Positions 1-11,399 of a stretch of 64,000 nucleotides of DNA are shown here, piece after piece. Position 1 is the first letter of the stretch. Every line of letters begins with the position of its first letter. The position numbers were made by a program, and so were the translations under genes. The stretch comes from Capitulum mitella. Lineage: Eukaryota > Arthropoda > Thecostraca > Pollicipedomorpha > Pollicipedidae. The DNA is taken from positions 5,456,001-5,520,000 of the forward strand of contig CP099846.1 in NCBI GenBank assembly GCA_030062745.1, in the 5' to 3' direction. Under the pieces are notes generated by a model. The model saw only the letters and a program-made list of their open reading frames with translations, searched no databases and was not told the origin of the DNA.

Positions 1-466
1 GGCTGAGCAGTTGACAGACAGAGGCGTAGTCCGCGTAGCGGTCGTATACGATGATTATTTTTCAGGCTTATTTTTACATTTACTCGATTTCGGTTGACGG
101 TGGCTATGTCAGGACGTGCTACAGTTGAAAACAGTATTATAGTACCAGTCGAGTAAAGCTGATGTAGATGGCGCGAAGGTCGACCAGGTTCTCGTGATAC
201 TGTCGTACGATGCAGAGCATGACTGGCTTATGGGAGGTGCTTGGTATGATACTTTTTACTTGAGTTACCCATTTCATATCGGTGGTGATGAAGTTACCCA
301 GAAGTTTCGTTGTCGAGACTACGGATATAGCGCTGTTGCCGATATTGACTTTCATTTGCGCGGAAGGCACTTCGGTACATGGAAAAATTTAATACCAGCA
401 TTTAACACTTTACTCCTTTTATTTCCAAGACATTTTTCTTGGTCCATGGTTCCAGAGATGTGGTGA
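1..466 (-). pseudogene. Degraded reverse transcriptase C-terminal fragment of a non-LTR retrotransposon
   Basis: Read on the minus strand, 370 down to 137 encodes a stretch with AISVVSTTKLLGNFITTDMKW and HENLVDLRAIYISFTRLVL. This matches the pattern I know from the segment downstream of the RT catalytic core (TKLLGvyIT.DmkW ... LRAIYvSFIRpvLEYC) of CR1/RTE-like elements. After RLVL a stop replaces the expected glutamate, and the YC-like continuation is broken. The upstream part (370-466) keeps only a faint trace. No YADD box, endonuclease or 3' tail is present, so this is a small dead scrap, unrelated to the LINEs at 5-15 kb. The clade assignment is uncertain. Confidence 0.45.
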
Positions 467-514
467 CGGACTGAACTTTGTTGAATAAGTTGTCGACGTT
501 ATTTGCAGGCGACA

Positions 515-550
515 GGTCTGTCTGTCTGTCGGTCGGTCGGTCGGTCGGTT
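515..550. repeat. TCTG/TCGG tetranucleotide microsatellite
   Basis: A short run of TCTG units passes directly into GGTC units. It is a simple tetranucleotide tract with one interrupting base change and no coding meaning. Confidence 0.8.
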
Positions 551-559
551 TTGGTCACC

Positions 560-1700
560 TCATGTAAATCTGTCCTGAGCATCGACAGGACAGATGCTCA
601 GGTGATCCACATACTGCTATGGATGTTGTTCGTTTCGTGCGCAGTCATTGATGTGAGCCAGAAATGCGATTGGTGCGATTCTGGTATTTTGGTATCAGAA
701 GTGGTGTTTGGCTCTTATATGACACGAGTTTCGCCATTTGTTTCGGCATAGCATTCAAGTCTTTTCGAGGGAAGAAGTGTGAGGGAAACTGGCCTAAGGT
801 CACTAAGGAAGAAAGGTGGACTAGATTTCGGAATATGCGAAATGAAGGATAATTTCCAGGATACGATGGGCACTAGCTCTGCAGCCTAAATTGGCACTGT
901 CGGACAACTTGGAGCTCACACATATCGCAGTCCTGGCCTGGGTGTCCTCTTTCAGGTAACGAAGGCACACCAAGAAAGGCCCTGCCTTCCTCTTCCATTT
1001 GTGCAGTAATCGCAAATTTAATTTTCTGTAACAAAGTTTTCAAGAGGCCATGCAAAAGCATTCGATGACGGACGGTAGGATAAATTTTCCATGACGTGTC
1101 TTCGAGAAATAGATAATGGTCTTTGATTATCCCAGATGTTGACGTCAAGTTTTGCGAAAGTACGTAAAAAAATAAAAGGAGATAAAACACAGCTGTTCAA
1201 AATTTTAGGGAGATCTCAGCCGTCGTTTTAGGGAGACTTGCAAAAACCTTACAGCGATTACGCCAACCCCGTGCACTGACGAGGATTAACATGGAAGGCA
1301 TTGGAAAGCAATTTTTTAACATTACATTAAGCAAGGATGTCAACAAAGGATGTGCAGAAGGCACAACAGGTGACTCACGCGTTGGCGTAAGTCATCTATT
1401 GTCATTTATGATCTCGCAAATTGACCCATTCAAAACAAAAAGGGTGGGAGTGACGTTTTCAAAGGAAAATGTGTTATGCCTAAGAATTGATATCGCTAGC
1501 GACCTTCAGACGTCCAGGAGTACGCACTTAACTGAGCCTCAGTCCCGATCAGCAATGCAAAGAAAACTTTTTAATCGCCGGATTGAGAACGCTGCGATAT
1601 CGACGATGTGTGGAGAAGCGTTAACTCCCTATTTAGATTGACACCTGAGTTTGTGAATGGCGAACAAAAGGGATGTCTCCACTATCAGACGCTGCCCAGC
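560..1700. other. No supported gene; one unrecognised 116-codon open frame at 1291-1641 (+)
   Basis: This stretch holds no recognisable domain or repeat. The plus-strand open frame at 1291-1641 begins with ATG and has a mixed hydrophilic composition, but it has no motif I recognise, no clear splice sites and no paralogue in the window. It may be a chance frame or a lone exon. The minus-strand frames at 821-1200 also show nothing recognisable. Confidence 0.3.
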
Positions 1701-1704
1701 TGTT

Positions 1705-1935
1705 TGCCTCAAGGTGAATGGTGACGTAACGGGTCAGGTCAAAGCGTCGATATTGGCGGTAAAGTGCCAGCCGGTTCAGAGGCCAGTGAACAACATGATA
1801 AAGGTGGGAACTGGTAGCATGCCATTCAAAGATGAATGGTGACATTACGAGCTAAGCCAAAGCCTCGATATTGGCGGTAAAATGCCAGCCGGCTCAGAGG
1901 CAAGTTAACAGCACGATAATGCTGGATAAAGGGTG
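1705..1935. repeat. Diverged tandem duplication, about 117-bp period, two units
   Basis: The segment beginning GAATGGTGACGTAACGGG near 1714 recurs as GAATGGTGACATTACGAG near 1831. Both units contain TCGATATTGGCGGTAAA followed by TGCCAGCCGG and TCAGAGGC, and both end with a similar ACA.GATAA motif. The spacing is about 117 bp. The units carry scattered substitutions, so this is an old duplication. No open frame crosses both units convincingly. Confidence 0.7.
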
Positions 1936-1939
1936 CTGG

Positions 1940-4480
1940 TAGCATGTCCTTTAGAAAAGTTGACTGGATTGAATGCAAAAGCTCTATGGGACTGCTCGCT
2001 GTGTTGTTGTAGTGCCTAGCGACACACACGCTTTGTCGCCAGGCCAAACCTTCTTCGCTTGCCTCTAGGATTACGTCGCGTCGGTGCCGACGTAGCGGTA
2101 TCTCGGCCGCCAGATGGCGGTGGGTAAGCGTGTTTTCTTTACCATGATTAGTCGTCTTCCCTTCCTCTTTATCGCGCTGACTAGTCATTGTCTCTACGAA
2201 ACATGCACAGGACAACTGTACTAATGCGCATAATAATGCCGCCGAAATCATTCTATCTTTGCTCTATTTGTGGCCAAATATCTCTCAGAACTAACCGCAT
2301 CGATAATTGTGCATCAACATAAAACATTTGGTAGATCATGAGTACTGAGATGTTAATTTACGCTTTCAATTCAGGCCAGAATGATCTTATCCATACCGTG
2401 AAGCATGATTAAACCGCCCTGGTAAGGAGATAATTATCATTTACCTCCTAGACAGACGCCTATTCAACCACGAGCCATCCCTTCAAAAAGTCTGAACACC
2501 ATCAACTTGTTATATGGAAGTGAGATGGGGAAGAAGCTGACAGGTTTCTCGGGAAGTTTGCCAGATTTGAGTCTAGGGCGAATAGTAGAGAAGGATCAAG
2601 AGGCAGGAAACCCCCATTTTAACGAGTTCCCATGAAGTGTTGAAATCGACCGGTCTTGGGGGGAGGGTCCCAGGAAAGCAGTATGCTGTCTGCTCCAACC
2701 CTACCGAGGCTGTGCCGCATCTACCACGTCCGTCCTTGAATTACATCGAGTCAAGGTAGTGTTGCATAGTTCGACATTGTCTGAGACGAAGTGGCATTGC
2801 AGTAATGAATTGTTGAGTTTATTGACGGTGAAGTGGCTGCACTGCACATAGCGCAGAGACAGATCACCGACATCGATCATTGCATGTGCGCCCAGCCGGT
2901 TTCGTGATGCGCCGTCCCAGCAGCCGAACCGTGCGGCTTCCCCACGGTCAGGCGGACCAGACGGGTGGCCAGGCGTCTGAGGCACCGCCGGGCCGGATCA
3001 GCCGCCCGGTGCAGGTGCACCGAGAGCAGAACAGCCCGGCTTTAATGCGTGGATTGCACGTCGCTGGAGCATCAGAACACAGTCACGAATCTGGGTGGGG
3101 GATGGCCATTGGGCGCTTTTCGTTGGAAGGGGGCAACAAGTCTTTTACTTTCCCCTTTTCTGACAAAAAACGCACATTGTTTTGTTTTCGGAACATTCAT
3201 TCATTCGAAAAATACCATTCAAAAAAACATTAATTTTCAAGAATGGCGAGACAAATCCCCCAAAATCCGGGGAGAAACCAACCTTTGGGGCTGCGTTAGG
3301 TTACACGGATGGAGAAATGCCCGGCACTCTGTAGCGGATTTCGGACTGTCTGTGTGATAGTTATCCTAGTGATGGCTTCTCATGCCAGGCTTTCCTGCTA
3401 GTTCCAACATCAGTTACAAAAGAGACCGCCAAGTCTAAAACCTCTATTCTTAATGTAAATCAGCGAACCAAATATCTACACGATCACCTACACTTTCAGT
3501 TACAAGTTCTTGAACAGATGCCCCAATCAGGGGCAGCTTTCAAGGGTAATAAATGTAAGCAATGTTTACCCACATTAACGATCATGAATTCTGTTGAGCC
3601 TTTATGTCATGAGAACGATGTTAGCAAAACAAACAGCAATCCACAGTCCTGAAACAAAGTTTTTCAAGTCTCTTGCTATGCACTAGTTATTCGGTTTGCT
3701 GGTCATATAATGGGAGAAAAACGTTGTTGCAACTAGTTTATCTCGTCAACTAGAACAATGAGGTTGCCAGTCCACCCCATGATGATTGGTTTGCTACTTG
3801 TTGCGTGCTAATCTTTTCGCATCATTTGCGTTATTAGATGATTTATGTGAAAAAGCCTATGTGTGCCACAGCTGGTTTAAACCATTCTATATTCGGTTTT
3901 TAAAATGATTATTCTGTTTGCGCCTACGATATTCAAATCCACCAAACAGATTTGGTTGGAAATGACACGCCAAGGCGGGTCGGGCAAAACAACATACCTC
4001 GGCAAAAATGACGAATATAAACATGCATCAGCCCCTGAAGTCGTCTTGGCTTTCTTTTGATAATTTAATGCATTAAATTAGTTTTTTTACAGCAACTAAC
4101 CTAACCCAATCTTACGTTACCAAAATAATTCGCGACATAAGCCTGGGGCAAACTGGGTAATGAAGAAAGTTCTCTAACGGATGACCTCAAGGATAAGCCT
4201 GCATAAGCCAGTCATGCGGATTTAGTCAAATCCTACGCGATGCAGACGATACACATCCTTTTCGTGGAAGCACGCAACATGTAAAATGGCAAGTGGGTTA
4301 TAGCATTATCATAGCCGTTGCATTTGCGTTTCAGCCAAACAGGCCAAGTTTGGTGAACTGTGGATAACTCTAGCACAAGAAAATGCATCAACCTGATATC
4401 ATTGAGTTTACGGAAATCTGTGGAAAGGTGTTATATGACAACAATGAAATGAAATATAACAATGAAATAAATGGAACAGT
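1940..4480. other. Intergenic; no gene recognised, one GC-rich patch at about 2880-3050
   Basis: I see no conserved domain in this 2.5 kb. Positions 2880-3050 are clearly GC-richer than their surroundings, and a 117-codon plus frame (2880-3233) passes through them, but its composition (Arg, Gly, Pro, Gln) and lack of motif suggest a composition artefact. Positions 3360-4480 are AT-rich with no frame of note. A single CTCF-like half motif, CCAGATGGCGG, lies at 2110-2120. Confidence 0.5.
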
Positions 4481-4890
4481 TAAAATACGGACGGAGGAAG
4501 CCAGGGGTGTCGTTTCTTGTAAATGATTAGGAAGGGGGGGGACAGAGACGAGGAGGCCCACAGTCTAACCTTCCCAAATGTGAGTTTCGGAACGGATTTA
4601 GGGCACTTTATTTTGACCGAGGACAGTTTTCCATTTCCTTGAAAAAAATACGAAAGATATTTGGTTTCTTCATATATGTAAATAAAATCAATGAAATTGA
4701 AGTGACCTGAATCCGGTGAAATACACACACATCAACGTATACATGTATGTATATCACCAGATTTAGGTCGCTTTAATTTCACCGATTTCATGTTCCATTC
4801 CTCAGAAAGATCTATACAGTTTATATGTATGAAATCACTCACGACGGCTAACAATATAATGGCTACGGGGGCCGCTTAAACTTCCAACTT
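4480..4890. repeat. Interspersed repeat with an imperfect 28-bp inverted repeat (4692-4719 / 4754-4781)
   Basis: The sequence at 4692-4719 is complementary to 4754-4781 apart from a few mismatches, with a 34-nt AT-rich loop containing ACATGTAT. The upstream part (CCCAAATGTGAGTTTCGG, then GGGCACTTTATTTTGA) resembles 61868-61915, so it is a dispersed element and not unique DNA. No coding capacity is visible. Confidence 0.5.
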
Positions 4891-5187
4891 TTTGGGCGTT
4901 ATATGCTGAACTACATAGATCGACAGATGTACGTCGATATTTCAACGCCCGTAAGAATGAGAGCCAAATGGATTTCTCCAGAGTATCTCCTTGATTTTAT
5001 CCAGAGGGTCCATTGCAGCATGCTGTGGGGTCTTCAAGCTTTTGAGGGGCTCTCATTATTTCTAGAGAGCCCTGAAACTTTCAGGAGATGATTTTCTGAA
5101 CCGAACGAGGAAACATTTCTGTAACTTTAATTTGCTTACTGATTAGTGTTGTCGTGTGAAAAAGTTACAGAATTCTTCATCAGATCA

Positions 5188-5246
5188 GGGGCAGACCCAA
5201 CAAGAGCAAATGAGGCTTTTTCTCGAGCAAATGAGGCTTTTTCACA
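5188..5246. repeat. Direct duplication of a 19-bp segment
   Basis: GAGCAAATGAGGCTTTTTC occurs twice, separated by only a few bases. It lies next to the truncated end of the LINE ORF1 fragment at about 5330 and may mark an old rearrangement junction. Confidence 0.7.
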
Positions 5247-5329
5247 CCTGTAGAGCGAAAAATGGGGGAACGGCCGGGAGGGGGGAGCCGTGCTGACCAT
5301 CCGTCCCCTTGGCGAAATCCTGGATCCGC

Positions 5330-6122
5330 GGAGTTGAGGTGCAAACACAGTTCCCTTGCACGAGTTTCAAGCGGGGTGAAGGGTGATCGTCACTGCCTTG
5401 TTACAGAAAGCAGTCTGTTTGAGGAGTATTTTTGTTTGGTCGCGGTTGTTTGTGTTTATTATGAGAGAGCCATCGCGAGGTACTTGGATGTGGAGCCGAA
5501 TGTTTGGACCACAGATTGTTTCTATCTGTTTTGGAGGTGCCCAGACGTTGATTTTCTGAAAGTTTGTATTCGAGTCGTTGGGTTTCACTACTACGTATGA
5601 CCCGAACGGGTCCAGGTAGGGCTCTCGAACCGGGCATGGTGTCCCGTGCATCTGACCGCGTGTTGCCCTGACGGTATCCTCTGCCACAGCGCACATGTCG
5701 TTTGCCCTGGTTGTTCGCGCGGGACGGGATAAGCCCTTCGACCCTTCCAGCCAGGCCGGTCCTGACACGCTGCCAGGGCCGTGGGGCCCGGGCGCAGTCC
5801 GGGACAGGTCAAGGTCACGAGAACGTGAGGAGTCAGTGTGTTTGAAAATGGTGCGGTCCTGAGCAGTGACAGAGTTCGTGCGAAGGTCAGTATCCGATAT
5901 CGTGTCAGACGAAGTGTGTTCGTGTGTAGAGGTCTGTTCCGGGTTCAAGCCGTGGTCATCTTTCTGTGCGTGAATCGTCCTGTCCGGTACACCTCTGCAA
6001 ACACCAATGTCGATGTCTGCAGAGGGGCTGACATCAGAGTCCGAGTTCGAACATATAGAGTCAGTGTCGTTTTTCTTCCGTTTCCCTCGCTTGCCCATGA
6101 CAAAAAAGTCAGGGAACAGCAC
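5330..6122 (-). pseudogene. 5' part of LINE ORF1 (gag-like), truncated
   Basis: The minus strand carries an open frame of about 250 codons starting at 6122, with a better ATG slightly downstream before GKRGKRKKNDTDS. The N-terminus is basic and then Ser/Asp/Thr-rich. The C-terminal part (FGSYVVVKPNDSNTNFQKINVW through a VTITLHP-like end) resembles the folded nucleic-acid-binding region of I/R1/Jockey-type ORF1 proteins. It is clearly paralogous to the ORF1 start at 14.63-15.45 kb in this window. Similarity stops near 5330, before the zinc knuckles, so only the 5' end survives. Losing the 3' end is the reverse of normal LINE 5' truncation and points to a later deletion or rearrangement. Confidence 0.75.
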
Positions 6123-6249
6123 GGAAAAGAAATGCGGACAAGTGCCTGTCCCCTGAATGCGGACAATGCCGTCACCTACAGAATGGCAAAAATAAAGCAG
6201 AAAAGGGGCCTAAGCCATGACAGCTACAAAAAAACTATCAAACGGGTGA

Positions 6250-7019
6250 CAAGTCTAGATGTCACGTAACTCTACCGAACGACCAAACGACCTGAAAACA
6301 GGGATGTTTCGCGGTACTTTGAGCTTGAATACCTGCAACTAGCTGTCAGTTATACACGCGGTCTTCCTCGAAACGTCGGGGTTGTCAGTAATAAGCGCGG
6401 TTTGCCGCGAGAAGCGATACTACTTCGCGCACACTTACGCGCAACTTTCTATGCTCTTTAGTTACGAACGCAATCTGCCGCGAGAAGACGACCACAACAG
6501 AGTGATGGTCTATTTTTGATACTTCGAAGGGACTCCAGCAGGTGGCGGAAAGTTATGCCAATGCAAGCCGGACAGACCAAACTGTGACAGTTGGTGTATG
6601 CTGCCCAGACCAGAGTGCCAGGTTCACCACAATTGCACAGGCCGCACGGCAAGCGGCGGGAAAACCAACATTATCATGTAAGTGGCGGCAGCACCAACTC
6701 GAGCATGACACCAGGACCAGCAAGTAGGCGGCACCAGGGCCATCCACTATCAGAATCAGGACCATATAATTCTAGGTCCATGGAATAAATTTTCAGACGC
6801 AACCAACAGCCTTCCAATTTTGTTGATGCAATCTAAGACACTTTTATTCATTGCAAAATGCTAATGTAGACAAAACATTTGTTTTAGAAACATCTTACCA
6901 AGAAGACTAACCTATACAGTAAAACAGACTGCACATGCACCATTTCAGTGCTAACAAGTTTCATTTAATTAAAAAAAAATAAGTTTCAGTGTGAACATTA
7001 TAAAAACAAGACCCGCACT
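6250..7019. other. No gene recognised
   Basis: This lies between two LINE pieces. Positions 6350-6480 contain a loosely repeated CGCG/GCCGCGAGAAG motif pair that may be LINE 5' UTR of the element to its left. Several short frames around 6540-6790 show no domain. Confidence 0.4.
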
Positions 7020-7107
7020 GTGATGATGTTTTTGTTGTTTATTGGTGTTTTCGGACGAGCCGACCACTGAGGTCATTTTGCGCCCATAACGAGGTTGCTT
7101 TACCTAA

Positions 7108-7386
7108 CTAGTGAGCTGTATAAACAGCCTTGAAATCAGCGTCTTTAAGAAACAAAAAGAGCTGTTTGGATTCAAGGAAGCGCGACTTGTCTCCAAGTAC
7201 ATCGCAGAGCATCAGAGGCGAAGTGTACTGTCCAACGTGAAGTGAACGCTCTTCAGCCAAGTGTGGACACGATACGATCACGTGGTTAACAGTGAGCAGG
7301 GCACCACATCGATGGCACAGAGGCCTATCAGCCCCACGCAACAGATAGCCATGGGTCGTAGAGTGTGACCGATACACAGCCTGCAC
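7108..7386 (-). pseudogene. LINE ORF2 C-terminal CCHC-type tail
   Basis: This is the C-terminal end of the same broken ORF2. It reads THGYLLRG then DRPLCHRCGALLTVNHVIVSC, a CX2CX7HX4C arrangement typical of the ORF2 tail in I/R1/Jockey-like elements and thought to bind nucleic acid. It is out of frame with the RNase H part, so at least one indel lies between 7448 and 7390. The stop at 7108 is probably the true ORF2 end. Confidence 0.75.
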
Positions 7387-7447
7387 AGTATTATTTCCTC
7401 TTGCCTCGCCTTGCGAGAGCAGGATAACTATAAACCATGCTGGGGTT

Positions 7448-8143
7448 TTACCGTTCTGAGTTTATTGCCATCTGTCTCATTCCAAGAGCGCTGGCACTTT
7501 TGTACAGGAAGTTCCCAGTTGCCGGATAAAAGTCTCTGGCAGAGATTGGCAGAGAACGTGTACATGGTGCCAGCGCTGCTCGCAGCGGTACAACGCTGCG
7601 AGCAGCGCTGGCAGCGTTGTACCGCTGCGTGTAACGTGTACATGGTGCCAGCCTGGCAGCGGCATCGGCCAACTCGTTGCCCGTAATTCCGACGTGACTG
7701 GGTATCCAGCACAGGGCGGTTTTCTTTCCAGTCCGATCCAGTTGTGTCAGGCGTAGTAAAATGTCCTGTACAAGGGGACATGATGGATAAAAAGATCTAA
7801 CAGCAATAAGACTGCTAAGGGAATCCGTTAAAATCAGGTGTAGTGATTCGTCACCAACTTGGATGAAACATAACGTCTTGGTGATTGCTATCAATTCCGA
7901 TGGAAAAACAGACGCGGGTGCAGGCAACGAGAACGATCTGGTGACAGAACCGCTCACAAACGTACAACCAACACCACCGGCGGTCTTAGATCCGTCCGTG
8001 TTGGTCAGTGCGTATCTGTCATATGACGGCATGCGCTCCAGCGCCCTGGATCTCATTATATTTGGCATGGCTTCATTCTTCCTGATTTCTGTAAACGAGC
8101 TGTCTATTGAAACACTCTGATGGTGAATGCAATGAGAATGCAC
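7448..8143 (-). pseudogene. LINE ORF2 fragment: RNase H domain with intact catalytic residues
   Basis: The frame is open for about 231 codons. It shows TNTDGSK (first catalytic Asp), FPSELIAI (Glu), LTDSLSSL (second Asp) and WIPSHVGITGNELADAA (His plus last Asp), the D-E-D-D set of type I RNase H found in I, R1 and Jockey-group LINEs. The enzyme would remove RNA from the cDNA hybrid during retrotransposition. After LADAAAR the frame runs through an in-frame hairpin-forming insertion (7569-7629) that repeats LAPCTR, then continues to a frame loss near 7448. The RT and endonuclease are absent, so it cannot act alone. Confidence 0.8.
7555..7653. repeat. Templated insertion: overlapping perfect hairpins between 19-bp direct repeats
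   Basis: ACGTGTACATGGTGCCAGC occurs at about 7556 and again at about 7635. Between the copies are two mutually exclusive perfect inverted repeats with 19-bp arms: 7569-7587 with 7594-7612 (6-nt loop), and 7581-7599 with 7611-7629. The whole insert sits inside the RNase H frame without breaking it. The pattern looks like repeated snap-back copying by a polymerase or reverse transcriptase. Confidence 0.85.
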
Positions 8144-8159
8144 AAAGTTGATGCTCAGA

Positions 8160-9540
8160 GGTCATTGAGCTGCATAATGCATAACATCCAAATGCGGCAA
8201 ATATTTACATCATGAAATCCCATCTTGCCTTTGCAATGCTTCATGGGAACGTTTTGTGGGGGAGTGGCTGATCTCTTCAGCATCCTTGGATTTCACATGG
8301 AATCAACATCCGGCCTCTCAAACCGGAGATCACATTCATGGTCTTAAACCAAGAAGTGATTAGACCATACAAAAACTTGTGTATCCTGAAGTGCATTCTC
8401 CCTCTTTGTGGCCTGCACATTTATCTACCGCCACTTTATCTTTCGGGAGCTGGTGCATCATCACATTATGGTCTTCCATGACCCTATAATTTCCCACTAG
8501 TGCACTCAGGCTATTAGCTTCTCTTGGTTTTTTCACCAATGTATCCATCTGGGACAAAACAAACTCAGTTATCACACCTGTGCTCAGTGGTGTAACTGAT
8601 CTCAGGTGCTCTTCAGCTCTGAGAAGCACCAGTAGCTGCTGAAACTTCATCCGTGAGCACATCAGCATCACAAACAAATCTTCTCACTGAGGTTACATGC
8701 ACAACGATACAAAACTCCACAAAGTTTCAGGATGCGAACCATGCATGACTGATGCAAACACTCCAACTGGTCCTCCTAAAAATGAGCTAGCACGTATTAC
8801 ATAAGGTATGCATATGTAGATAATCAGTTGTGCAAAGTCTGGTAGTCAGCTTGATGTGCACCAGGGAAAGCAAAAGGTGCACCTGGAGCTGAGCTCAGGT
8901 GCACTACCCTAAAATGTACTCAGAATGTACAAATTACACACACACACCAGAACTACACTTATGTATATGACATGACAATTAAGCATCTGTCATGCTTAAT
9001 CTGAGCCTAGAATGGAACTTCTACACCACATAATTTCAAAATGGACATCTGAGACATCATGTGCACCAGCAAGATCTTGTCAAAGAGCACCTTACCAACA
9101 GACCACAGCAGCATACCAAAACACCAATACATTGTGTATGTAAAGCCCACCAGACAACAATGATTGTCCAAACAGTTAGTAGGTTAGCATACCTTTATCG
9201 CAAACCTGTTTGCAATATAACGCAAACTGTGAAGCTTTCCGGATTTACTAAACCATGAGAACGTGTCCGATAAACTACCGAAGTACCAACACAGGACCAT
9301 CATTCCCTAACAGCGTCAGATCGGAAGGCAAACTCAGACCACTTAGAAATTAAATCACACCATGGACACATGCAAATTGAACAAATGACGGAAAACACTT
9401 TAAAACAACGACGTAGCGAACATCTTATCACGAATTACATCCTGAACAACCCACACTAGCCAAAGCTACCTTGCACGTGGAGGCACGCAGTAACCACCAT
9501 GATCTTGACGGTGTTAACGGTCTTAACCAAGGCGATACGT
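8160..9540. other. Otherwise featureless spacer between the two LINEs
   Basis: Apart from the 105-codon frame at 8360-8677, I see no gene, RNA or repeat with support. It is AT-rich with scattered short frames only. Confidence 0.5.
8360..8677 (-). CDS. Unrecognised 105-codon open frame, possible terminal exon
   Basis: The minus strand is open from 8677 to a stop at 8360. The protein has a balanced composition with a helical-looking start (RMKFQQLLVLLRAEEHLRS) and no low complexity, unlike most chance frames here. It lies just downstream, in minus-strand sense, of CCTCAGTGAGAAG, which could contain a splice acceptor. I know no family for it, there is no paralogue in the window, and no neighbouring exon is identifiable. 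It may be a host exon, a piece of an unrecognised element, or chance. Confidence 0.25.
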   Translation of the reverse strand: MFVMLMCSRMKFQQLLVLLRAEEHLRSVTPLSTGVITEFVLSQMDTLVKKPREANSLSALVGNYRVMEDHNVMMHQLPKDKVAVDKCAGHKEGECTSGYTSFCMV

Positions 9541-9852
9541 ACGTCTTAACAGTTTGTTTGTGTGCTTGTTTGCTGCGGATTAGGACGCGCAGCCTCTTGG
9601 GCTCAAGCGTCCGTGTCTTGAGTCAAGTCTTGTGTCTCGTCGGGCATCAATCAGTCGTCTGCACGTCTTAACGGTCCTTGTTCTTGTTCTTGAGGAGTTT
9701 GGGCGCACAGCCGCTCGGGCTGAAGCGTCCGCGTCGAATCTTGTCTGGGAAGTCTGGTGGTATGAGAAGTTAGTTAACAGGAATCTTGGTTGCTAAATAG
9801 TGCATGTTTTAACTAAAGAGTAGAGGAGAGAAACATGTGGGAAAATGTATCG

Positions 9853-10128
9853 TCAGAGGTGAGAGAACAAGTGGATTTGTGTGAGGAAACACATCAGGGC
9901 TTTTATAAATGGTTCGTTGTTTCTTTGTATGCCGTGTAATGAGAATGGTAGGTTTAAGCTTCGGCACGTCAGTTGTTGTTTTTCTCTTTCTCCCTGGTAC
10001 CTCTGGCAGTCAAAGAGTATGTGCCATACGGAGAGGTTTGAGTGGCATGGGACACATAGAGGTCTGTCTGAGTGGTTTATTACGTGTGAATGAGTCAGTC
10101 TTGTGTGCCCCAGTCGTAAGCGTGCCAA
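9853..10128 (-). pseudogene. LINE ORF2 C-terminal CCHC-type tail
   Basis: ARLRLGHTRLTHSHVI then DRPLCVPCHSNLSVWHILFDC gives the CX2CX7HX4C tail seen at the end of I/R1/Jockey ORF2 proteins. It parallels 7108-7386 but differs enough in sequence to show that the two LINEs belong to different families. The stop near 9853 is the probable ORF2 end. Confidence 0.75.
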
Positions 10129-10234
10129 AACAGTTTCTTCCCGGCGGTTTCGGCGGTAGCTAGTATCCCATCCAGCAGCCGAATTTTTGATGTGTTTTAA
10201 AAGTGTTGGACGAGGGTGGTTGCGCCAATATCCA

Positions 10235-11218
10235 TCAAAGTATTGATATATCAGTTTCCTTATTTCTGGAAAAAAATTGTATGTGACCAGCTGGGACCGG
10301 GGTGACTGTGATTATTCGTAAGGCTTCCTTTGCTCGCATATCTGCTATGCCGTTTCCACGTGTGCCTTGGCCACTGAGAATCCATAAAAATTTAACGGTC
10401 ATGCCCTTCTCTGTGATGTCGCAATACAAGTCGAATATAAGGACAGCGAGGTGGTCCGGCTTGCGCAATGACTGTAGGGCCTGGAGAGCGGAGAAAGAGT
10501 CAGAGCAGATAACCGATTTCCGGATGCCTTGAGCCTGAATAAATTTCAAGCTTTGATGAATTGCGCTAAGTTCCGCGGTGAAAACCGAAATTTTGTCCGG
10601 TAATCTGTGCCGTCCGGTGATTTGTCTGTACACAAAAGCGTACCCTACTGTGTCGTGTTTTTTTTTTTGGAGCCGTCGGTAGGAAAGAAGTGGTAGTCCG
10701 AATGATTTTCAACAAACTGCAAGAACATCTCCTGTACTTTATCATGGTCTAGGGTGCTCTTGTTTTGTGAGGTGAGCATTTGGAAACTGATCTGCAAGAT
10801 GATCCAAGGAGGATGGCTACTGTGAATTTTGCTCACGTTAGTCGGCACCAAGATGCCTGTGTCTCTGTAGACTTTGTGAAAACGTAGTGACAGAGGAAAA
10901 CCACAGAGTCGATAAATTCCTTGTTCGTCCATGTGTCTGACGTATTCCACAAAGTGTTTCAGATGGTAGCAAGAAAGCAAGTTCTCGGTCGCTTAGAATC
11001 CGTAGGAAATACCGTGTGGTCATCTCCCGCCCCCTCAGCGACAGTGGTGGCACGTTAGCCTCAACTCTGAGACTCTCAACCGGTGAGATTCGCAGAGCGC
11101 CCAGTGCGATTCTCAGACAAGCGTTTTGTACCGTCTCTAAAGACTGAAGGGCCCTTGACGAGTGGTCGAAGACTTGTGCGCCATATTCCAGAATTGATCT
11201 CATCAGTACGAAGTACAT
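10235..11218 (-). pseudogene. LINE ORF2: thumb/connection and RNase H domain
   Basis: The thumb region (11218-10838) has the typical YFVLMRSILEYGAQVF motif followed by QNACLRIALGALR. The RNase H part begins with PTDGSK near 10665 (first Asp), then TAELSAIHQSL (Glu), CSDSFSALQAL (Asp) and GNGIADMRAKEA (last Asp). The usual SHVGI box has become GQGTRG, so the active-site His is lost. There is a frame break at about 10640 within an A/T run. Confidence 0.75.
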
Positions 11219-11399
11219 ACGACGATTAGTTTTTTCCTATCTGCCCCGAGGCCCGAACCAGCTATGCATTTAAGGAAGGGAATTCTTCTCATCGCTCTTG
11301 CCTTAAGATATTGTAGGTGAGTGGTGAAATTTAACTTGGCGTCCAGGTGTACTCCTAGAAATATGACGTTTTCCACGAATTCGATGGGCTGCCGATTGA

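Larger units (their letters stand above)
7021..8143 (-). mobile_element. 5'-truncated LINE of a second I/R1-like family: RNase H end plus 3' UTR
   Basis: On the minus strand this element preserves only its last 1.1 kb: an RNase H domain, a cysteine/histidine tail and a short 3' UTR. It ends in AACACCAATAAACAACAAA followed by a CATCATC-like tail, a typical terminus for I-type LINEs. The 5' end stops abruptly at about 8143, as expected from incomplete target-primed reverse transcription. Its protein differs from the 9.5-15.4 kb element, so it is a separate family inserted nearby. Confidence 0.8.
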
